A DNA stretch of 64,000 nucleotides from Thalassolituus sp. (GCA_006212115.1 PDUK01000003.1:1-64000); one strand, 5' to 3'. Positions 1 through 10,109 are shown, counted from the stretch's first letter. Program-made: numbers and translations. Notes: a model not told the origin generated them from the sequence alone.

Positions 1-148
1 GTAACGATCAAGAGCGGCGCATTATAGAGATGCGGCGATTTGGGTCAACTACTTTCTGTAATAAATTTTAAGTAGTTACGCATACGCGTATACTGCCGCC
101 TGCTCGATCCAGAATGTGTTGTACCTATATATAGAAGAGAGTCGTGTG

Positions 149-811
149 ATGGCAGAGAAGGCAGTCGTAATTTATTCCGGTGGCATGGATTCGTTCACCA
201 TACTCAACCGCGCTAAAAACGAAGGCTACGACCTCTATGCCCTCACCTTCGATTACGGCCAGAGACACAGTAAAGAGATTCAGTTTGCGCAGCGCGTCTG
301 CGAAGAACTGAAGATCAGTCACAAGATCATCGACATCACTGCGATCAATCAACTGCTTCAAAGCTCATCGCTGACTTCAGACATCGATATCCCTGAGGGT
401 CATTATGAAGCAGCGAACATGAAGTCTACTGTCGTTCCTAACCGCAATATGATCCTTCTTTCCCTCGCTATTGGTTACGCAGTAGATATAGGCGCAAGTA
501 AAGTGTTCTACGGCGCACACTCAGGTGATCACGCTATCTACCCCGATTGTCGTCCCGACTTCGTACACGCAATGAATAAGGTCGCTAAGCTCGCCAACTA
601 CGAGCCTGTAGATATCGTTACGCCTTACCTTAATAGTGATAAGACTGAGATTCTGGCAGACGGCCTTAAGATGAATCTCGACTACGGTAAGACTTGGACC
701 TGCTACAACGGGCGTGACAAGGCGTGTGGCAAGTGTGGCTCCTGTACAGAACGTCTCGAAGCGTTTGCAGCCAATAATGCGACTGACCCACTCTCTTACG
801 AGTCAGCATAA
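149..811 (+). CDS. queC: 7-cyano-7-deazaguanine synthase QueC
   Basis: Converts 7-carboxy-7-deazaguanine to preQ0 with ATP and ammonia in queuosine biosynthesis (family knowledge). The 220-residue protein has the PP-loop SGGMDS at residues 10-15 and a C-terminal zinc-type cluster, CX7CX2CX2C. I chose ATG 149, which follows an AGAGAG stretch; an upstream in-frame GTG at 116 would only add 11 non-family residues. The stop overlaps the queE ATG by one base (TAATG), so the two are translationally coupled. Confidence 0.96.
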   Translation: MAEKAVVIYSGGMDSFTILNRAKNEGYDLYALTFDYGQRHSKEIQFAQRVCEELKISHKIIDITAINQLLQSSSLTSDIDIPEGHYEAANMKSTVVPNRNMILLSLAIGYAVDIGASKVFYGAHSGDHAIYPDCRPDFVHAMNKVAKLANYEPVDIVTPYLNSDKTEILADGLKMNLDYGKTWTCYNGRDKACGKCGSCTERLEAFAANNATDPLSYESA

Positions 812-1515
812 TGGGTACTAAAACCTACCGGGTTAAAGAGATCTTTTACACTCTTCAGGGAGAGGGCGCACAAGCCGGTCGGCCTGCGGTATTCTGTCGT
901 TTCTCTCGATGCAATTTGTGGAACGGTACGGAAGAAGGGCGTAGTGCAGCCATCTGCTCGTTTTGCGATACCGACTTTATTGGTACAGACGGTCACCTTG
1001 GCGGACGCTACACCTCTGGCCAGTTAGTTGAAATTATCCAGGATCAATGGCCGGGAGCGACCAAGGGTGAACACGTCCAGGGAAAACCCTACGTTGTTTG
1101 CACTGGCGGAGAGCCAGCGCTTCAGCTGGACAAGGATCTCGTATTCGCACTACAGAATGCAGGATTTGAGGTCGCCATTGAGACCAACGGCACCCTGCCG
1201 CTTCCCGACAACATCGATTGGGTATGTCTTAGCCCCAAAGGCGATTCTGAACTGGTCGTTATTGATTGCGACGAACTGAAGCTGGTCTACCCGCAGAGCG
1301 ACGCGTTGCCAGAGCGGTTTGACTATATCCGTGCCGATCATCGCTATATACAGCCCATGGCCGACTTTGAACCTGTCGTCATCGCCAGCGATAAACTTGA
1401 AGGGGCAAAAGAAGGCCTTTCAGTCAGTAATACACGAAAAGCTGTGCAGTACTGCATGAAACACCCTCAGTGGAAGCTCAGCCTTCAGACCCATAAAATG
1501 CTGGGTATTGAGTAG
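811..1515 (+). CDS. queE: 7-carboxy-7-deazaguanine synthase QueE (radical SAM)
   Basis: Radical SAM enzyme that turns 6-carboxytetrahydropterin into 7-carboxy-7-deazaguanine, the step before QueC. It is 234 residues long. The iron-sulfur cysteines are in the non-canonical CX14CX2C spacing (Cys34, Cys49, Cys52) known for one QueE clade, instead of CX3CX2C. LQGEG at 15-19 and CTGGEP further on are family motifs. It overlaps the queC stop by one base. The next gene is convergent, with only 21 bases between them and no obvious T-rich terminator. Confidence 0.95.
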   Translation: MGTKTYRVKEIFYTLQGEGAQAGRPAVFCRFSRCNLWNGTEEGRSAAICSFCDTDFIGTDGHLGGRYTSGQLVEIIQDQWPGATKGEHVQGKPYVVCTGGEPALQLDKDLVFALQNAGFEVAIETNGTLPLPDNIDWVCLSPKGDSELVVIDCDELKLVYPQSDALPERFDYIRADHRYIQPMADFEPVVIASDKLEGAKEGLSVSNTRKAVQYCMKHPQWKLSLQTHKMLGIE

Positions 1516-1536
1516 CTCTCATACCGCCCGCTATGT

Positions 1537-2499
1537 TTACAGCGTAAAGGCGACCTTGGTTTTCAAATCACCCGCCTCATAACGCCGATGAACGCTGGCA
1601 ACGGCACTCGCTGGTTGGGTTTCTGTTTCAGGGACCGCTATTCGCTGCGCATCGACTTCCTTAGCCAACCAATGCAGAAAACGACCGTGGTTTATTCTGC
1701 CTTTCCCGGTGAGCAAAGGCAGCAGCATAAAAACAGCATGGAGGGTTAGCCCTTTAGCATGCGCCTGAGTCAGATCGTACGTATTACGCGCATTAATAGT
1801 CGCGACTTGAGCACCCGGACCTGCCGCCATTAAGCCAGCCTGCAGACTCTCCCCCCCATGAGTATCCAAAACTTTATCGAACATCCCGGCTTTGCTCGCA
1901 ACCTCGTCATGACCGATTGCAGTGGCGTCAAAGGAGGCTATTTGATCTTTGCGGGTGTCATTACCGGCGGTTGCGGTGACCACCGCCCCTTTTAATTTTG
2001 CCAGCTGCACGGCCATCTGCCCCACTCCACCGGAGCCACCCATGATCAGGCAGGACTCACCCACAGCGACATGCAACCGCTCGAGCGCCTCAAATGCCGT
2101 AATAGAAACAAGCGGAAGCACAGCGGCTTGCTCCGCACTGATGGACTTTGGTGCCGGAGCCATTAACTCAGCATCGACCACCATAAACCGGCACAAGGTA
2201 CCGCTGGAGCCTTTAACGCCTCCAGCACACCCATAGACCCGATCGCCGGGCTCGAAGCCGCTGACATTCTGGCCAACACTAATAACCTCGCCACACACGT
2301 CACAACCGGGGACCTGGTTATCAGCCGCGATCGGCGCAAGGCCCGCGCGTATTTTGGTATCGATGGGGTTAAACCCACTGGCCAGAACCTTCAGTAGTAA
2401 CTCGCCCTCACCGGCAACCGGCATAGGTAGCTGGGTTTCACTCAATACATCTGGCGTTCCGGTTTCGGGAAAATGCCACGCGCTGTTCACGTCACTCAT
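1537..2499 (-). CDS. MDR-family zinc-free quinone oxidoreductase/alcohol dehydrogenase-like protein
   Basis: Medium-chain dehydrogenase/reductase of about 320 residues: N-terminal GroES-like fold (GVDRVYG-type turn written as GDRVYG) and a Rossmann domain with GGSGGVGQMA as the nucleotide-binding loop. The paired structural-zinc cysteines of classical alcohol dehydrogenases are not apparent, so a quinone-oxidoreductase-like enzyme is most likely; the substrate cannot be told. ATG 2499 overlaps the stop of the upstream LysR gene by 8 bases (ATGAGTGA), so the pair is one operon. An in-frame GTG at 2508 is a less likely start. Confidence 0.85.
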   Translation of the reverse strand: MSDVNSAWHFPETGTPDVLSETQLPMPVAGEGELLLKVLASGFNPIDTKIRAGLAPIAADNQVPGCDVCGEVISVGQNVSGFEPGDRVYGCAGGVKGSSGTLCRFMVVDAELMAPAPKSISAEQAAVLPLVSITAFEALERLHVAVGESCLIMGGSGGVGQMAVQLAKLKGAVVTATAGNDTRKDQIASFDATAIGHDEVASKAGMFDKVLDTHGGESLQAGLMAAGPGAQVATINARNTYDLTQAHAKGLTLHAVFMLLPLLTGKGRINHGRFLHWLAKEVDAQRIAVPETETQPASAVASVHRRYEAGDLKTKVAFTL

Positions 2500-3343
2500 G
2501 GTGACCACTCTCCAGCAGTTGGTTAATAATATCGCCGATCAACTCGTCGTCTTTGCGAGTGCTCAGGTAGCTGGCAAACACCTGACGGGTCATTTCCGGT
2601 ACGTCCGAGACCTCGTGCAACTCACCACTTTCCAGATAAGGCGCCACCATAGTCGCGGGCAGATACCCAGCACCACCGTGCATCAGGATACTGTCGAGTG
2701 CGATTCGTCCCGTATTGGTTTTCAATACCGGAGCCGCCATACCTTTGAACTCCTGAGCATGCTGAATACGGAAGGACGTGCCCCAATCCACCAGCACATA
2801 ACCCAACTCAGCAGCCTCCTGCCATTCACGGCAGGATTCCGAAGCGACCATCACCAGCGGCACCGACAGCACCTCTCTCGTTACCAGTTCGTCCGCCTTC
2901 GGGGCATCAAACACCAACGCAAGATCTAACGATCGTTCGAGAATCTGGCGGACAAGGGCGCTGCTACTGTGCGCCATCGCACTGACTGCCATGCCGGGCC
3001 GCCGTAGAAGCGCGGGGAGTTTCTGTTGTAATACGGCATCCCAAAGATTAGGCGTAGCACCCAACGCAAACTGATAATGACGATCGTCTGCTATTGCGAC
3101 TTCATGGCGAATCCGTTGCTCAAGCAGGACACTGCTTTCTGCGAGTGGAATCAGCTTTTCGCCTGCAGGGGTCAGCTGAATGTTATTACGCTGACGGGAG
3201 AATAGTTCCACCCCGAGCAACCCCTCTAGCTGGCGAATCCGAAAGCTCACCGCAGACTGAGTAAGGTAGAGGTTTTCCGCGGCACGACCGAAGTGGCGCG
3301 TGCGCGAGACTTCCATAAAGGTTTTGAGCAGATCCGTATCCAT
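2492..3343 (-). CDS. LysR-family transcriptional regulator, HdfR-like
   Basis: DNA-binding regulator of 283 residues with an N-terminal winged helix-turn-helix (about residues 4-62) and a C-terminal effector domain. The N-terminus, MDTDLLKTFMEVSRTRHFG with LTQSAVSFRIRQLE following, is very close to enterobacterial HdfR, which represses flhDC in E. coli. No flhDC is in this window and polar flagellates use FleQ instead, so its target here is unknown. Start chosen at the family start, ATG 3343; ATG-type codons further upstream add only 10 unmatched residues. Divergent from maoP, as hdfR is from maoP in E. coli. Confidence 0.88.
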   Translation of the reverse strand: MDTDLLKTFMEVSRTRHFGRAAENLYLTQSAVSFRIRQLEGLLGVELFSRQRNNIQLTPAGEKLIPLAESSVLLEQRIRHEVAIADDRHYQFALGATPNLWDAVLQQKLPALLRRPGMAVSAMAHSSSALVRQILERSLDLALVFDAPKADELVTREVLSVPLVMVASESCREWQEAAELGYVLVDWGTSFRIQHAQEFKGMAAPVLKTNTGRIALDSILMHGGAGYLPATMVAPYLESGELHEVSDVPEMTRQVFASYLSTRKDDELIGDIINQLLESGHHE

Positions 3344-3474
3344 AACAACCAGAAAACTTTCACGTAACGACAAGATTTTTTCGTTTTACCACAGACGCGC
3401 CGCTGACCATACTCCGCCCAACATAAAAGAGACATTCTTTTGTGATCGACAACCTTGATGATGGCAGGTGCGCT

Positions 3475-3819
3475 ATGACTCAGATTCAGACAAAAAGCTT
3501 TGATACCGCTAAGAAATTTTTTGACGATGCTAACTTTCCTCGCGGATTTCATCGTTCAGGTGACTTTACGCGCCAGCAGGCTGACATCCTTGAGAACATG
3601 GGCGATGCTCTCAAGGCGCTGCATGAAGGAACACGCGACGCGCAGACGGATGAAGAAACCCGTTTTGTTGAGTTCTGCCGCGATAAGCTTGAACCTCTGA
3701 ACGCAGTAGAACGAGCTTGGGCGTCGTATTGCAAAGCATTGGCTCGTAAACAAATTTATTTCACCGCCTCGTCGTCAGCGTCGGAGGCAGACTATGAGAA
3801 CGCAGAAACAGATGATTGA
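3475..3819 (+). CDS. maoP: DUF413 protein MaoP (Ori macrodomain organisation protein)
   Basis: Protein of 114 residues matching the YifE/MaoP (DUF413) family: FPRGFHRSGDFT near the N-terminus, a central TDEET-RFVEFCRD segment and AVERAWASYC are family signatures, followed by a short acidic tail. In E. coli MaoP acts with the site maoS to organise the Ori macrodomain. ATG 3475 is preceded by GGCAGGTG; an in-frame GTG at 3442 is an alternative. The divergent hdfR-like neighbour is conserved with E. coli. The downstream gene starts inside its 3' end. Confidence 0.85.
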   Translation: MTQIQTKSFDTAKKFFDDANFPRGFHRSGDFTRQQADILENMGDALKALHEGTRDAQTDEETRFVEFCRDKLEPLNAVERAWASYCKALARKQIYFTASSSASEADYENAETDD

Positions 3820-4219
3820 TAAGGTACTCGGCTTTATTGAAGCCGTTGAACTTCCGGGTCTTGGCATCGAATGCGATGCCAAGGTAGACACCGGCGCGGC
3901 CACCAGCAGCTTGCATGCCGAGCGGATTGAAGAATTCGAACGTAAGGGTGAGCAGTGGGTGCGCTTTCATGTTCTGTTCAATAAGCAGTCTGCACGCATT
4001 GACCAGACTTGCGAAGCCCGTTTGGTCGAGCAGAGAGTCATTACCAGTTCGAATGGACAAAGCTCAAAACGCTACATCATTGAGACAGACATACACATTG
4101 GTGGCTTACATTTCACCACAGAGATCAGCCTGACTCATCGCGGCAGTATGAAATATCCGATGCTGATCGGCCGTAAGGCGATTAAAGGTCGCTTTATCGT
4201 AGATGTCAGCCGCGGCTGA
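3794..4219 (+). CDS. rimB: RimB/RimK-associated retropepsin-like aspartic protease (ATP-dependent zinc protease family)
   Basis: Small protein of 141 residues in the RimK-linked PF05618 family, annotated variously as ATP-dependent zinc protease or retropepsin-like RimB. The catalytic-type DTGAATSS motif lies at about residues 31-38 and [17 protein letters not shown] near the end resembles the second half of the fold. In Pseudomonas RimB works with RimK on glutamate tails of ribosomal protein S6. ATG 3794 has an excellent GGAGG nine bases upstream and overlaps maoP by 26 bases; ATG 3812 is possible. rimK follows after 53 bases. Confidence 0.85.
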   Translation: MRTQKQMIDKVLGFIEAVELPGLGIECDAKVDTGAATSSLHAERIEEFERKGEQWVRFHVLFNKQSARIDQTCEARLVEQRVITSSNGQSSKRYIIETDIHIGGLHFTTEISLTHRGSMKYPMLIGRKAIKGRFIVDVSRG

Positions 4220-4272
4220 TCGTATTACCCGCTACCACAACTTACTCTTATTTATTTTTTCAGGAACCCGAT

Positions 4273-5178
4273 ATGAAAATTGCCATCTTGTCACGCAGTG
4301 CCGGCCTCTATTCAACCCGTAGACTGGTCGAGGCCGCTGAGGCACGCGGACATGAGGTGCATGTGCTGGATACCCTGCACTGTTACATGAATATCAATAG
4401 CGTTGACCCCAAAATTCACTATAAAGGTGAACACTTGGAAGGGTTTGATGCGGTTATTCCTCGTATTGGTGCTTCGATCACCTTTTATGGCACTGCGGTG
4501 TTGCGTCAGTTTGAGATGATGGGTGTTTACCCACTCAACGAATCGGTTGCGATCAGCCGTTCGCGTGACAAGCTGCGCTCTATGCAGCTGATGTCGCGTA
4601 AAGGCATCGGTATGCCTGTAACAGGTTTTGCGCACAGCCCGGACGACATCCCCGACCTGATTCAGATGGTGGGTGGCGCACCACTTGTGATTAAGCTTCT
4701 CGAAGGTACCCAGGGCATCGGTGTGGTATTGGCAGAGACCAAGAAAGCGGCGGAAAGCGTGATTGAAGCCTTTATGGGCCTGAAAGCCAATATCATGGTG
4801 CAGGAATACATTAAAGAAGCATCAGGCGCTGACATTCGTTGTTTGGTAGTGGGCGACAAGGTCGTGGCCTCCATGAAGCGACAGGCTGCAGACGGAGAGT
4901 TCCGCTCGAATCTGCACCGTGGTGGTACAGCAACAGTGGTTCGTATTACCCCGGAAGAGCGAGCAACTGCTGTACGCGCCGCCAAAACCATGGGGTTAAA
5001 CGTTGCCGGCGTTGATATCCTGCGATCTAACCACGGCCCTGTTGTGATGGAAGTGAATTCGTCACCGGGTATCGAGGGGATTGAGACATCAACCGGTATC
5101 GATGTCGCCAGTAAGATTGTTGAGTTTATTGAAAAGTCTGCCAAGCAGAACAAAACCCAGACCCGTGGAAAGGGGTGA
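4273..5178 (+). CDS. rimK: Ribosomal protein S6 glutamate ligase RimK
   Basis: ATP-grasp ligase that adds glutamates to the C-terminus of ribosomal protein S6. It is 301 residues, full family length. Visible signatures are [11 protein letters not shown] (pre-ATP-grasp junction), [26 protein letters not shown] and the metal-binding [15 protein letters not shown] near the end. AGGA precedes ATG 4273. It follows rimB and is closed by a strong intrinsic terminator, so maoP-rimB-rimK probably form one transcription unit. Confidence 0.95.
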   Translation: MKIAILSRSAGLYSTRRLVEAAEARGHEVHVLDTLHCYMNINSVDPKIHYKGEHLEGFDAVIPRIGASITFYGTAVLRQFEMMGVYPLNESVAISRSRDKLRSMQLMSRKGIGMPVTGFAHSPDDIPDLIQMVGGAPLVIKLLEGTQGIGVVLAETKKAAESVIEAFMGLKANIMVQEYIKEASGADIRCLVVGDKVVASMKRQAADGEFRSNLHRGGTATVVRITPEERATAVRAAKTMGLNVAGVDILRSNHGPVVMEVNSSPGIEGIETSTGIDVASKIVEFIEKSAKQNKTQTRGKG

Positions 5179-5221
5179 GCGTTTACAAACCGCACCCCCT
5201 CTCGTATAGTTTCAGTTTCCC

Positions 5222-5243
5222 GGGCAGCCATGGCTGCCCTTTT
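5222..5243 (+). terminator. Intrinsic terminator after rimK
   Basis: A perfect 18-base palindrome (5222-5239, arms GGGCAGCCA/TGGCTGCCC) is followed by TTTT and a further TTTT at 5247-5250. It lies 44 bases after the rimK stop. An ATG inside the palindrome is in frame with argD, but it cannot be the argD start if this is a terminator. Confidence 0.85.
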
Positions 5244-5265
5244 GCGTTTTGAGGAAGTAAGACAT

Positions 5266-6435
5266 ATGCACGCCATTATGAATACCTATGGCCGCCTCCC
5301 AGTAACGTTCACCCACGGTGAAGGCTGCTGGTTGTATGACACAGAAGGCCGTAAGTATCTTGATGCACTGACTGGAATCGCTGTCTGCGGTTTAGGGCAC
5401 GCGCACCCTACCGTTACCGCTGCCATCAGCGAGCAGGCCGGCCAGTTGGTTCACACCTCGAATCTTTACGGTATCGGACGACAGCAGGAGCTGGCGGAGA
5501 ATCTGACCCGTATTTCGGGTATGGATAACGTATTCTTTTCCAACTCGGGTGCCGAAGCCAACGAAGCGGCCATTAAGATCGCTCGTAAATACGGCCACCA
5601 GAAAGGCATTACAGAGCCCGTTATCGTGGTGATGACCAAAGCCTTCCATGGACGCACCATGGCAACTCTGACGGCAACTGGCAATGCCAAAGCCCAGGAG
5701 GGTTTCGGCCCAATGCTCAGTGGTTTTACCCGTGTACCGTACAAAGACGCGGAAGCCATCAAAGCCGTTGTCAGCGCCAACCCGAACATCGTCGCGGTCA
5801 TGCTTGAACCAGTACAGGGAGAAGGCGGACTGGCAACAGCGGAAGCTGACTACATCCGTGCTGTGCGTGATATATGCGATACGCATAACCTGCTGATGAT
5901 GGTCGATGAAATTCAGACAGGTAACGGCCGTACCGGCAGTTACTTCTGTTATCAGCAATTCGATATTCTGCCGGATGTCGTTACGACAGCAAAAGGCCTG
6001 GGCAACGGTGTACCGATTGGTGCCTGCCTTGCGCGCGGCAAAGCAGCGGAAGTACTGCAGCCCGGCAGCCATGGTTCGACCTACGGTGGTAATCCACTTG
6101 CCTGTGCAGCCGCCAATGCCGTTGTAACCACAATAGAGAACGACAAGCTGGCGGAGAATGCCGCTCACATGGGTAATTACCTGTCGAGTGCTTTCAACGT
6201 GCGTTTACAGGACAATCCTCTGTTTAAAGAGATTCGTGGTCGCGGTCTGATGCTCGGTATCGTTCTTAATCAGGACTGCACCGAACTGATGGCGAAAGGT
6301 ACGGAAAAAGGCCTGTTGCTGAACGTGACATCAGGCAATGTGATCCGCCTTCTGCCACCACTGACACTGAACGAAGAAGAAGCAGACCTAATCGTAGAGG
6401 GAGTCATGGAACTGATCCATGAGCTCAATGAATAA
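5266..6435 (+). CDS. argD: Acetylornithine/succinyldiaminopimelate aminotransferase ArgD
   Basis: PLP-dependent class III aminotransferase of arginine biosynthesis (N-acetylornithine formation), 389 residues from ATG 5266. Motifs are FSNSGAEANEAAIK, AFHGRT, LEPVQGEGG, MVDEIQTGNGRTG and the PLP-lysine segment TTAKGLGNG. ATG 5266 has GAGGAAGT upstream; ATG 5278 is a second possibility. argF follows after four bases, so the two arginine genes form an operon separated from rimK by the terminator. Confidence 0.95.
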   Translation: MHAIMNTYGRLPVTFTHGEGCWLYDTEGRKYLDALTGIAVCGLGHAHPTVTAAISEQAGQLVHTSNLYGIGRQQELAENLTRISGMDNVFFSNSGAEANEAAIKIARKYGHQKGITEPVIVVMTKAFHGRTMATLTATGNAKAQEGFGPMLSGFTRVPYKDAEAIKAVVSANPNIVAVMLEPVQGEGGLATAEADYIRAVRDICDTHNLLMMVDEIQTGNGRTGSYFCYQQFDILPDVVTTAKGLGNGVPIGACLARGKAAEVLQPGSHGSTYGGNPLACAAANAVVTTIENDKLAENAAHMGNYLSSAFNVRLQDNPLFKEIRGRGLMLGIVLNQDCTELMAKGTEKGLLLNVTSGNVIRLLPPLTLNEEEADLIVEGVMELIHELNE

Positions 6436-6439
6436 CTAA

Positions 6440-7363
6440 ATGGAAACTACAGTGAGACACTTTCTAACGCTGTCCGATACATCACCGGATGAGCTTAACT
6501 GGATTATTCAGCGCGCTATCGAGCTGAAAAAGAAGCAACATGCGGGCGAGATCTACGAGCCTCTGAAGAATCGCGTACTGGGGATGATTTTTGAAAAATC
6601 CTCCACCCGTACGCGGGTATCCTTTGAAGCCGGCATGAGCCAGTTAGGCGGCAGCGCTATTTTCTTGTCTCCACGTGATACTCAACTCGGTCGCGGTGAA
6701 CCCATTGAAGATTCAGCCCGTGTGTTGTCACGTATGGTTGATGTCGTGATGATCCGCACCTTCGATCACGAAAAGATCGAACGTTTCGCAGCCTACTCTT
6801 CAGTGCCTGTGATTAACGCTCTGACTGATGATTTTCACCCCTGTCAGCTTCTTGCTGACATGCAGACCTACGTCGAACACCGCGGGTCAATTGCCGGTAA
6901 GACTGTTGCCTGGATCGGAGATGGCAACAATATGTGCCACTCGTATATCAAGGCGGCGATTCAGTTTGATTTCAACCTACGGATCGCGACGCCGGAAGGC
7001 TTTGAGCCAGACCCGGCAATAGTCAGTGAAGGCGGTGATCGTATCCAGTTGTTCACCACACCGGAAGAAGCCGTTGCAGATGCTAACCTTGTGGTGACTG
7101 ATGTCTGGGCATCCATGGGCCAGGAAGATGAGCAACAGGAGCGTATTCGTAAGTTCCAGGCGTATCAGGTGTCTTCCTCCCTACTCGATAAAGCGGCAAG
7201 CGATGTCATATTCATGCACTGCTTACCTGCTCACCGTGGTGAAGAAGTGACTGATGAAGTGATGGATGATCCGCGCGCAGTTGTATGGGATGAAGCAGAA
7301 AACCGCTTACACGCGCAGAAGGCGCTGCTTGAATTCCTGCTCTGTCAGGAAGAAGAAGACTGA
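6440..7363 (+). CDS. argF: Ornithine carbamoyltransferase, anabolic ArgF
   Basis: Transfers carbamoyl from carbamoyl phosphate to ornithine to give citrulline. It is 307 residues. The carbamoyl-phosphate motif [20 protein letters not shown] and the ornithine-binding [12 protein letters not shown] are intact. The sequence is close to the anabolic ArgF of Pseudomonas rather than catabolic ArcB. The ribosome binding site before ATG 6440 is weak and the distance to argD is only four bases, which suggests translation coupled to argD. Confidence 0.95.
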   Translation: METTVRHFLTLSDTSPDELNWIIQRAIELKKKQHAGEIYEPLKNRVLGMIFEKSSTRTRVSFEAGMSQLGGSAIFLSPRDTQLGRGEPIEDSARVLSRMVDVVMIRTFDHEKIERFAAYSSVPVINALTDDFHPCQLLADMQTYVEHRGSIAGKTVAWIGDGNNMCHSYIKAAIQFDFNLRIATPEGFEPDPAIVSEGGDRIQLFTTPEEAVADANLVVTDVWASMGQEDEQQERIRKFQAYQVSSSLLDKAASDVIFMHCLPAHRGEEVTDEVMDDPRAVVWDEAENRLHAQKALLEFLLCQEEED

Positions 7364-7369
7364 TCGAAC

Positions 7370-7394
7370 AGCGGGCCGAAACCAAAGGCCCGCT
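7370..7394. terminator. Hairpin between convergent argF and the diguanylate cyclase gene
   Basis: Arms AGCGGGCC (7370-7377) and GGCCCGCT (7387-7394) with a 9-base loop sit between two converging stop codons. Neither side has a clear T-run, so it is a candidate bidirectional terminator or mRNA-end stabiliser rather than a classic one. Confidence 0.5.
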
Positions 7395-7395
7395 A

Positions 7396-8475
7396 TCAAA
7401 CTACCCCTTCACTCTCCAGCGTAATACGATTACGCCCCAGGCGCTTCGCTTCGTACAACATTCTGTCTGCTCGATTCAGTACGTCTTCGGATGCTTCGTC
7501 CGGACGGTACTGGGCAACACCGATCGACACTCTTTGTTCCAGTTCCAGCTCCGAGAATCGGTGATTCTCAACAGAGACGCGTATTCTCTCCAGTACCCCT
7601 GTCGCTGCTTCCAGATTAAGCCCAGAGAGCAGGAGCACGAACTCTTCTCCACCATAACGAGCCGCCAGATCAATCTCCCGGACAGATACCCGCAGCAGAT
7701 GCGCCAGCTCAGCCAGCACCTGATCACCGATCCGGTGGCCATGCTCGTCGTTAACCCGTTTAAAATAATCAATATCGATAAAGGCAACGACAAAAGGAAT
7801 ACCCTGTCGAATGGACAACGCGCGCTGCTTCTCAAGCGTTTTAAGCAGGTAGCGGCGGTTATTCAGCCCCGTCAGCTCGTCCGTTACGGCGAGTTCTTCG
7901 ATTCGCGCTAACGCGCGGCGTAACTCGGAGTTCTTCTCACCGTACGCTTTTCTCAGAATAAAGAACTCTCGTCCGATAAAGGCATACACCAGCAAACTGG
8001 TCATCAGCGCAACACCGATCACAACTTCAAACTCAGGAACAAGCAGCTTGCTGGCGCTGTAGTGGGTAGAAAAAATCACCAGGGAGTAACAGACAATGGT
8101 AAACAGAGAGACGCCAACAAAGGCTCGGCCTGTAAGCCGGAACACACCGAACGGCATGATATTGAGATAACCAAGAATCATGATACTGCGCAGCTCCGGC
8201 GCCAGCATCATCAAGCCAGACATATAGAGGATAACCAGCAGCATCACCGGCAGTGTCATGCTTGGGTCTGTCCCTTCCATTGCGCGCTCAGTGTAGATAA
8301 ACCACACGGTGGCAATGTGTCCAACCAGGTAGAGGACGGTGATCAGATAAAACCAGACAGAGGGCGCACGACCGTACTCAATACCATATCCAACATAGTA
8401 GAGTGCGATGAATAGCAAAACGCCCGCTGAGGCCAGGCCATGGCGACGTAGTATGTCCTTTCTTAACTGCCCCAT
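7396..8475 (-). CDS. Membrane-bound diguanylate cyclase (GGDEF)
   Basis: Makes cyclic di-GMP from two GTP. The 359-residue protein has a hydrophobic N-terminal part with about six membrane segments (roughly residues 15-170), then a GGDEF domain (190-355). The active-site loop is GGEEF at 275-279, and the inhibitory I-site REID is present at 266-269, five residues upstream, so product inhibition is expected. The membrane part is not a sensor I recognise. The gene stands alone; its position near motility genes is compatible with, but does not prove, a role in the motile-sessile switch. Confidence 0.9.
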   Translation of the reverse strand: MGQLRKDILRRHGLASAGVLLFIALYYVGYGIEYGRAPSVWFYLITVLYLVGHIATVWFIYTERAMEGTDPSMTLPVMLLVILYMSGLMMLAPELRSIMILGYLNIMPFGVFRLTGRAFVGVSLFTIVCYSLVIFSTHYSASKLLVPEFEVVIGVALMTSLLVYAFIGREFFILRKAYGEKNSELRRALARIEELAVTDELTGLNNRRYLLKTLEKQRALSIRQGIPFVVAFIDIDYFKRVNDEHGHRIGDQVLAELAHLLRVSVREIDLAARYGGEEFVLLLSGLNLEAATGVLERIRVSVENHRFSELELEQRVSIGVAQYRPDEASEDVLNRADRMLYEAKRLGRNRITLESEGVV

Positions 8476-8554
8476 ACAGGCTTCCTGATCAATATAACTT
8501 CCCAGAATAATCAGTCGTCGCGCGCACTGCTATCCCCATTTACACAAGGACAAC

Positions 8555-8572
8555 AAATCAGCCGCCTGATTT
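8555..8572 (-). terminator. Possible terminator after glpK
   Basis: Inverted repeat AAATCAG/CTGATTT with a 4-base loop lies just past the glpK stop. The minus-strand sequence after the hairpin is GTTGTCC, only weakly U-rich, so termination is uncertain. Confidence 0.4.
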
Positions 8573-8583
8573 TCCAGTTTCAC

Positions 8584-10056
8584 TTAACGACAGAGTCGCC
8601 CCACTGCATCCTGCCAACCGTTGTAAAGAGCATCACGTTTCGTGCGGCTTATCTTGGGCGCAAACACGCGCTCCGTTTGCCACAACTCGCCCACTTCGCT
8701 GAGACTCGAATACACACCCGCCTGCAAGCCTGCCAAATAGGCAGCTCCAAGCGCGGTGGTCTCCGTGATCTGAGGACGTGTCACCCTTACACCCAGTACA
8801 TCACTCAGGAATTGGACCAACCAATCGTTTACTACCATTCCGCCGTCGACGCGCAGCTCATTCACAACGGCACCATCACCTTCCATCGCCGCCAGTAAAT
8901 CACGAGTCTGATAACACACCGCCTGCAACCCTGCAGTCACCAGCTCTTTGATACCGCTGTCGCGACTCAAACCAAATATGGCACCACGCGCATCCGGGTC
9001 CCAATACGGTGCCCCCAGTCCTGCAAAAGCCGGCACCATATACACTGGATTTTCATATCCTGTTTTTTCGGCCAGTGCCTGACTCTCTTTAGCATCTTTT
9101 ATCAGCTGCAACCCATCACGAATCCACTGAATGGTGGCACCCGCCATGAAGATCGACCCTTCAAGAGCATAAGTCGTCTCGCCTTTGATACGGTAGGCAA
9201 TGGTCGTCAACAAGCGGTTTGATGATGTCACCGCCTCGCGACCGGTATTCAACACGACAAAGCAGCCAGTACCGTAGGTACTTTTAATCATGCCCTTAGA
9301 GAAACAACCCTGCCCTATCAATGCCGCTTGCTGGTCTCCCGCAACACCGCCGATCGACACCACGCCTCCTAACCAGCCGCTCAGGGTAGAGCCGAAATCA
9401 GCTGCACTGTCTTTTACCTCGGGAAGCAATGACGCAGGAATATCAAACAGCGACAATAAGTCCGGGTCCCAACAATCGTCGTGAATGTTATACAACATGG
9501 TGCGGCAAGCATTGGTCGCATCTGTTGCATGAGAACGCCCCCCTGTCAGCTGCCAGATCAGCCAGGTGTCAACCGTACCAAATGCCAGTTCACCCTGTTC
9601 GGCACGTGCTCGCGCACCATCAACGTTATCTAGTATCCAACGTATCTTGGTGGCAGAAAAATACGGGTCCAACAACAGTCCGGTGCGCTTTGATATTTCA
9701 TCTTTCTGGCCTTCCCACTGACGGCATAGATCCGCCGTACGACGATCCTGCCAGACAATCGCGGGATAAACGGGCTCGCCAGTCTGGCGGTCCCATATCA
9801 TGGTAGTTTCGCGCTGGTTGGTGATACCAATGGAGATAATGTCAGATGCTTTTGCTCCGACTTTACTCAGTACATCCCGCGCGCATTTCAGAGTGGTTTG
9901 CCATAAATCCGTTGGGGAGTGCTCAACCCACCCGGAATGAGGAAAGTGCTGCTCAAACTCCTGTTGCGCCTGATCGACGATCGTTCCGGATGGATCAAAT
10001 AACATAGCACGACTGCTTGTCGTTCCCTGATCCAGGCTAAGCAGGTATCTGGACAT
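8584..10056 (-). CDS. glpK: Glycerol kinase GlpK
   Basis: Phosphorylates glycerol to glycerol-3-phosphate. It is 490 residues, the normal length. The N-terminal FGGY phosphate loop [11 protein letters not shown], the substrate region around [24 protein letters not shown], and [15 protein letters not shown] are all family motifs. ATG 10056 has AAGGACTCC-type Shine-Dalgarno sequence upstream. No glpF, glpD or glpR is adjacent, so glpK is isolated here, with its own leader carrying inverted repeats. Confidence 0.96.
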   Translation of the reverse strand: MSRYLLSLDQGTTSSRAMLFDPSGTIVDQAQQEFEQHFPHSGWVEHSPTDLWQTTLKCARDVLSKVGAKASDIISIGITNQRETTMIWDRQTGEPVYPAIVWQDRRTADLCRQWEGQKDEISKRTGLLLDPYFSATKIRWILDNVDGARARAEQGELAFGTVDTWLIWQLTGGRSHATDATNACRTMLYNIHDDCWDPDLLSLFDIPASLLPEVKDSAADFGSTLSGWLGGVVSIGGVAGDQQAALIGQGCFSKGMIKSTYGTGCFVVLNTGREAVTSSNRLLTTIAYRIKGETTYALEGSIFMAGATIQWIRDGLQLIKDAKESQALAEKTGYENPVYMVPAFAGLGAPYWDPDARGAIFGLSRDSGIKELVTAGLQAVCYQTRDLLAAMEGDGAVVNELRVDGGMVVNDWLVQFLSDVLGVRVTRPQITETTALGAAYLAGLQAGVYSSLSEVGELWQTERVFAPKISRTKRDALYNGWQDAVGRLCR

Positions 10057-10075
10057 AATGGCAGGAGTCCTTAAA

Positions 10076-10104
10076 TCAGAATTAAATTCACAGCTGAATT
10101 CTGA
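10076..10104. promoter_or_regulatory. Inverted repeat in glpK leader
   Basis: TCAGAATT (10076-10083) and AATTCTGA (10097-10104) form an 8-base inverted repeat with a 13-base spacer, 20 bases upstream of the glpK ATG. It could be an operator or a leader hairpin. It does not resemble the E. coli GlpR consensus. Confidence 0.4.
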
Positions 10105-10109
10105 GCCTA

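Noticed and set aside
1-148. Possible riboswitch or tRNA upstream of queC
   Set aside because: Only a 10-base palindrome ATACGCGTAT at 82-91 was found; no preQ1-type pseudoknot or cloverleaf could be drawn.
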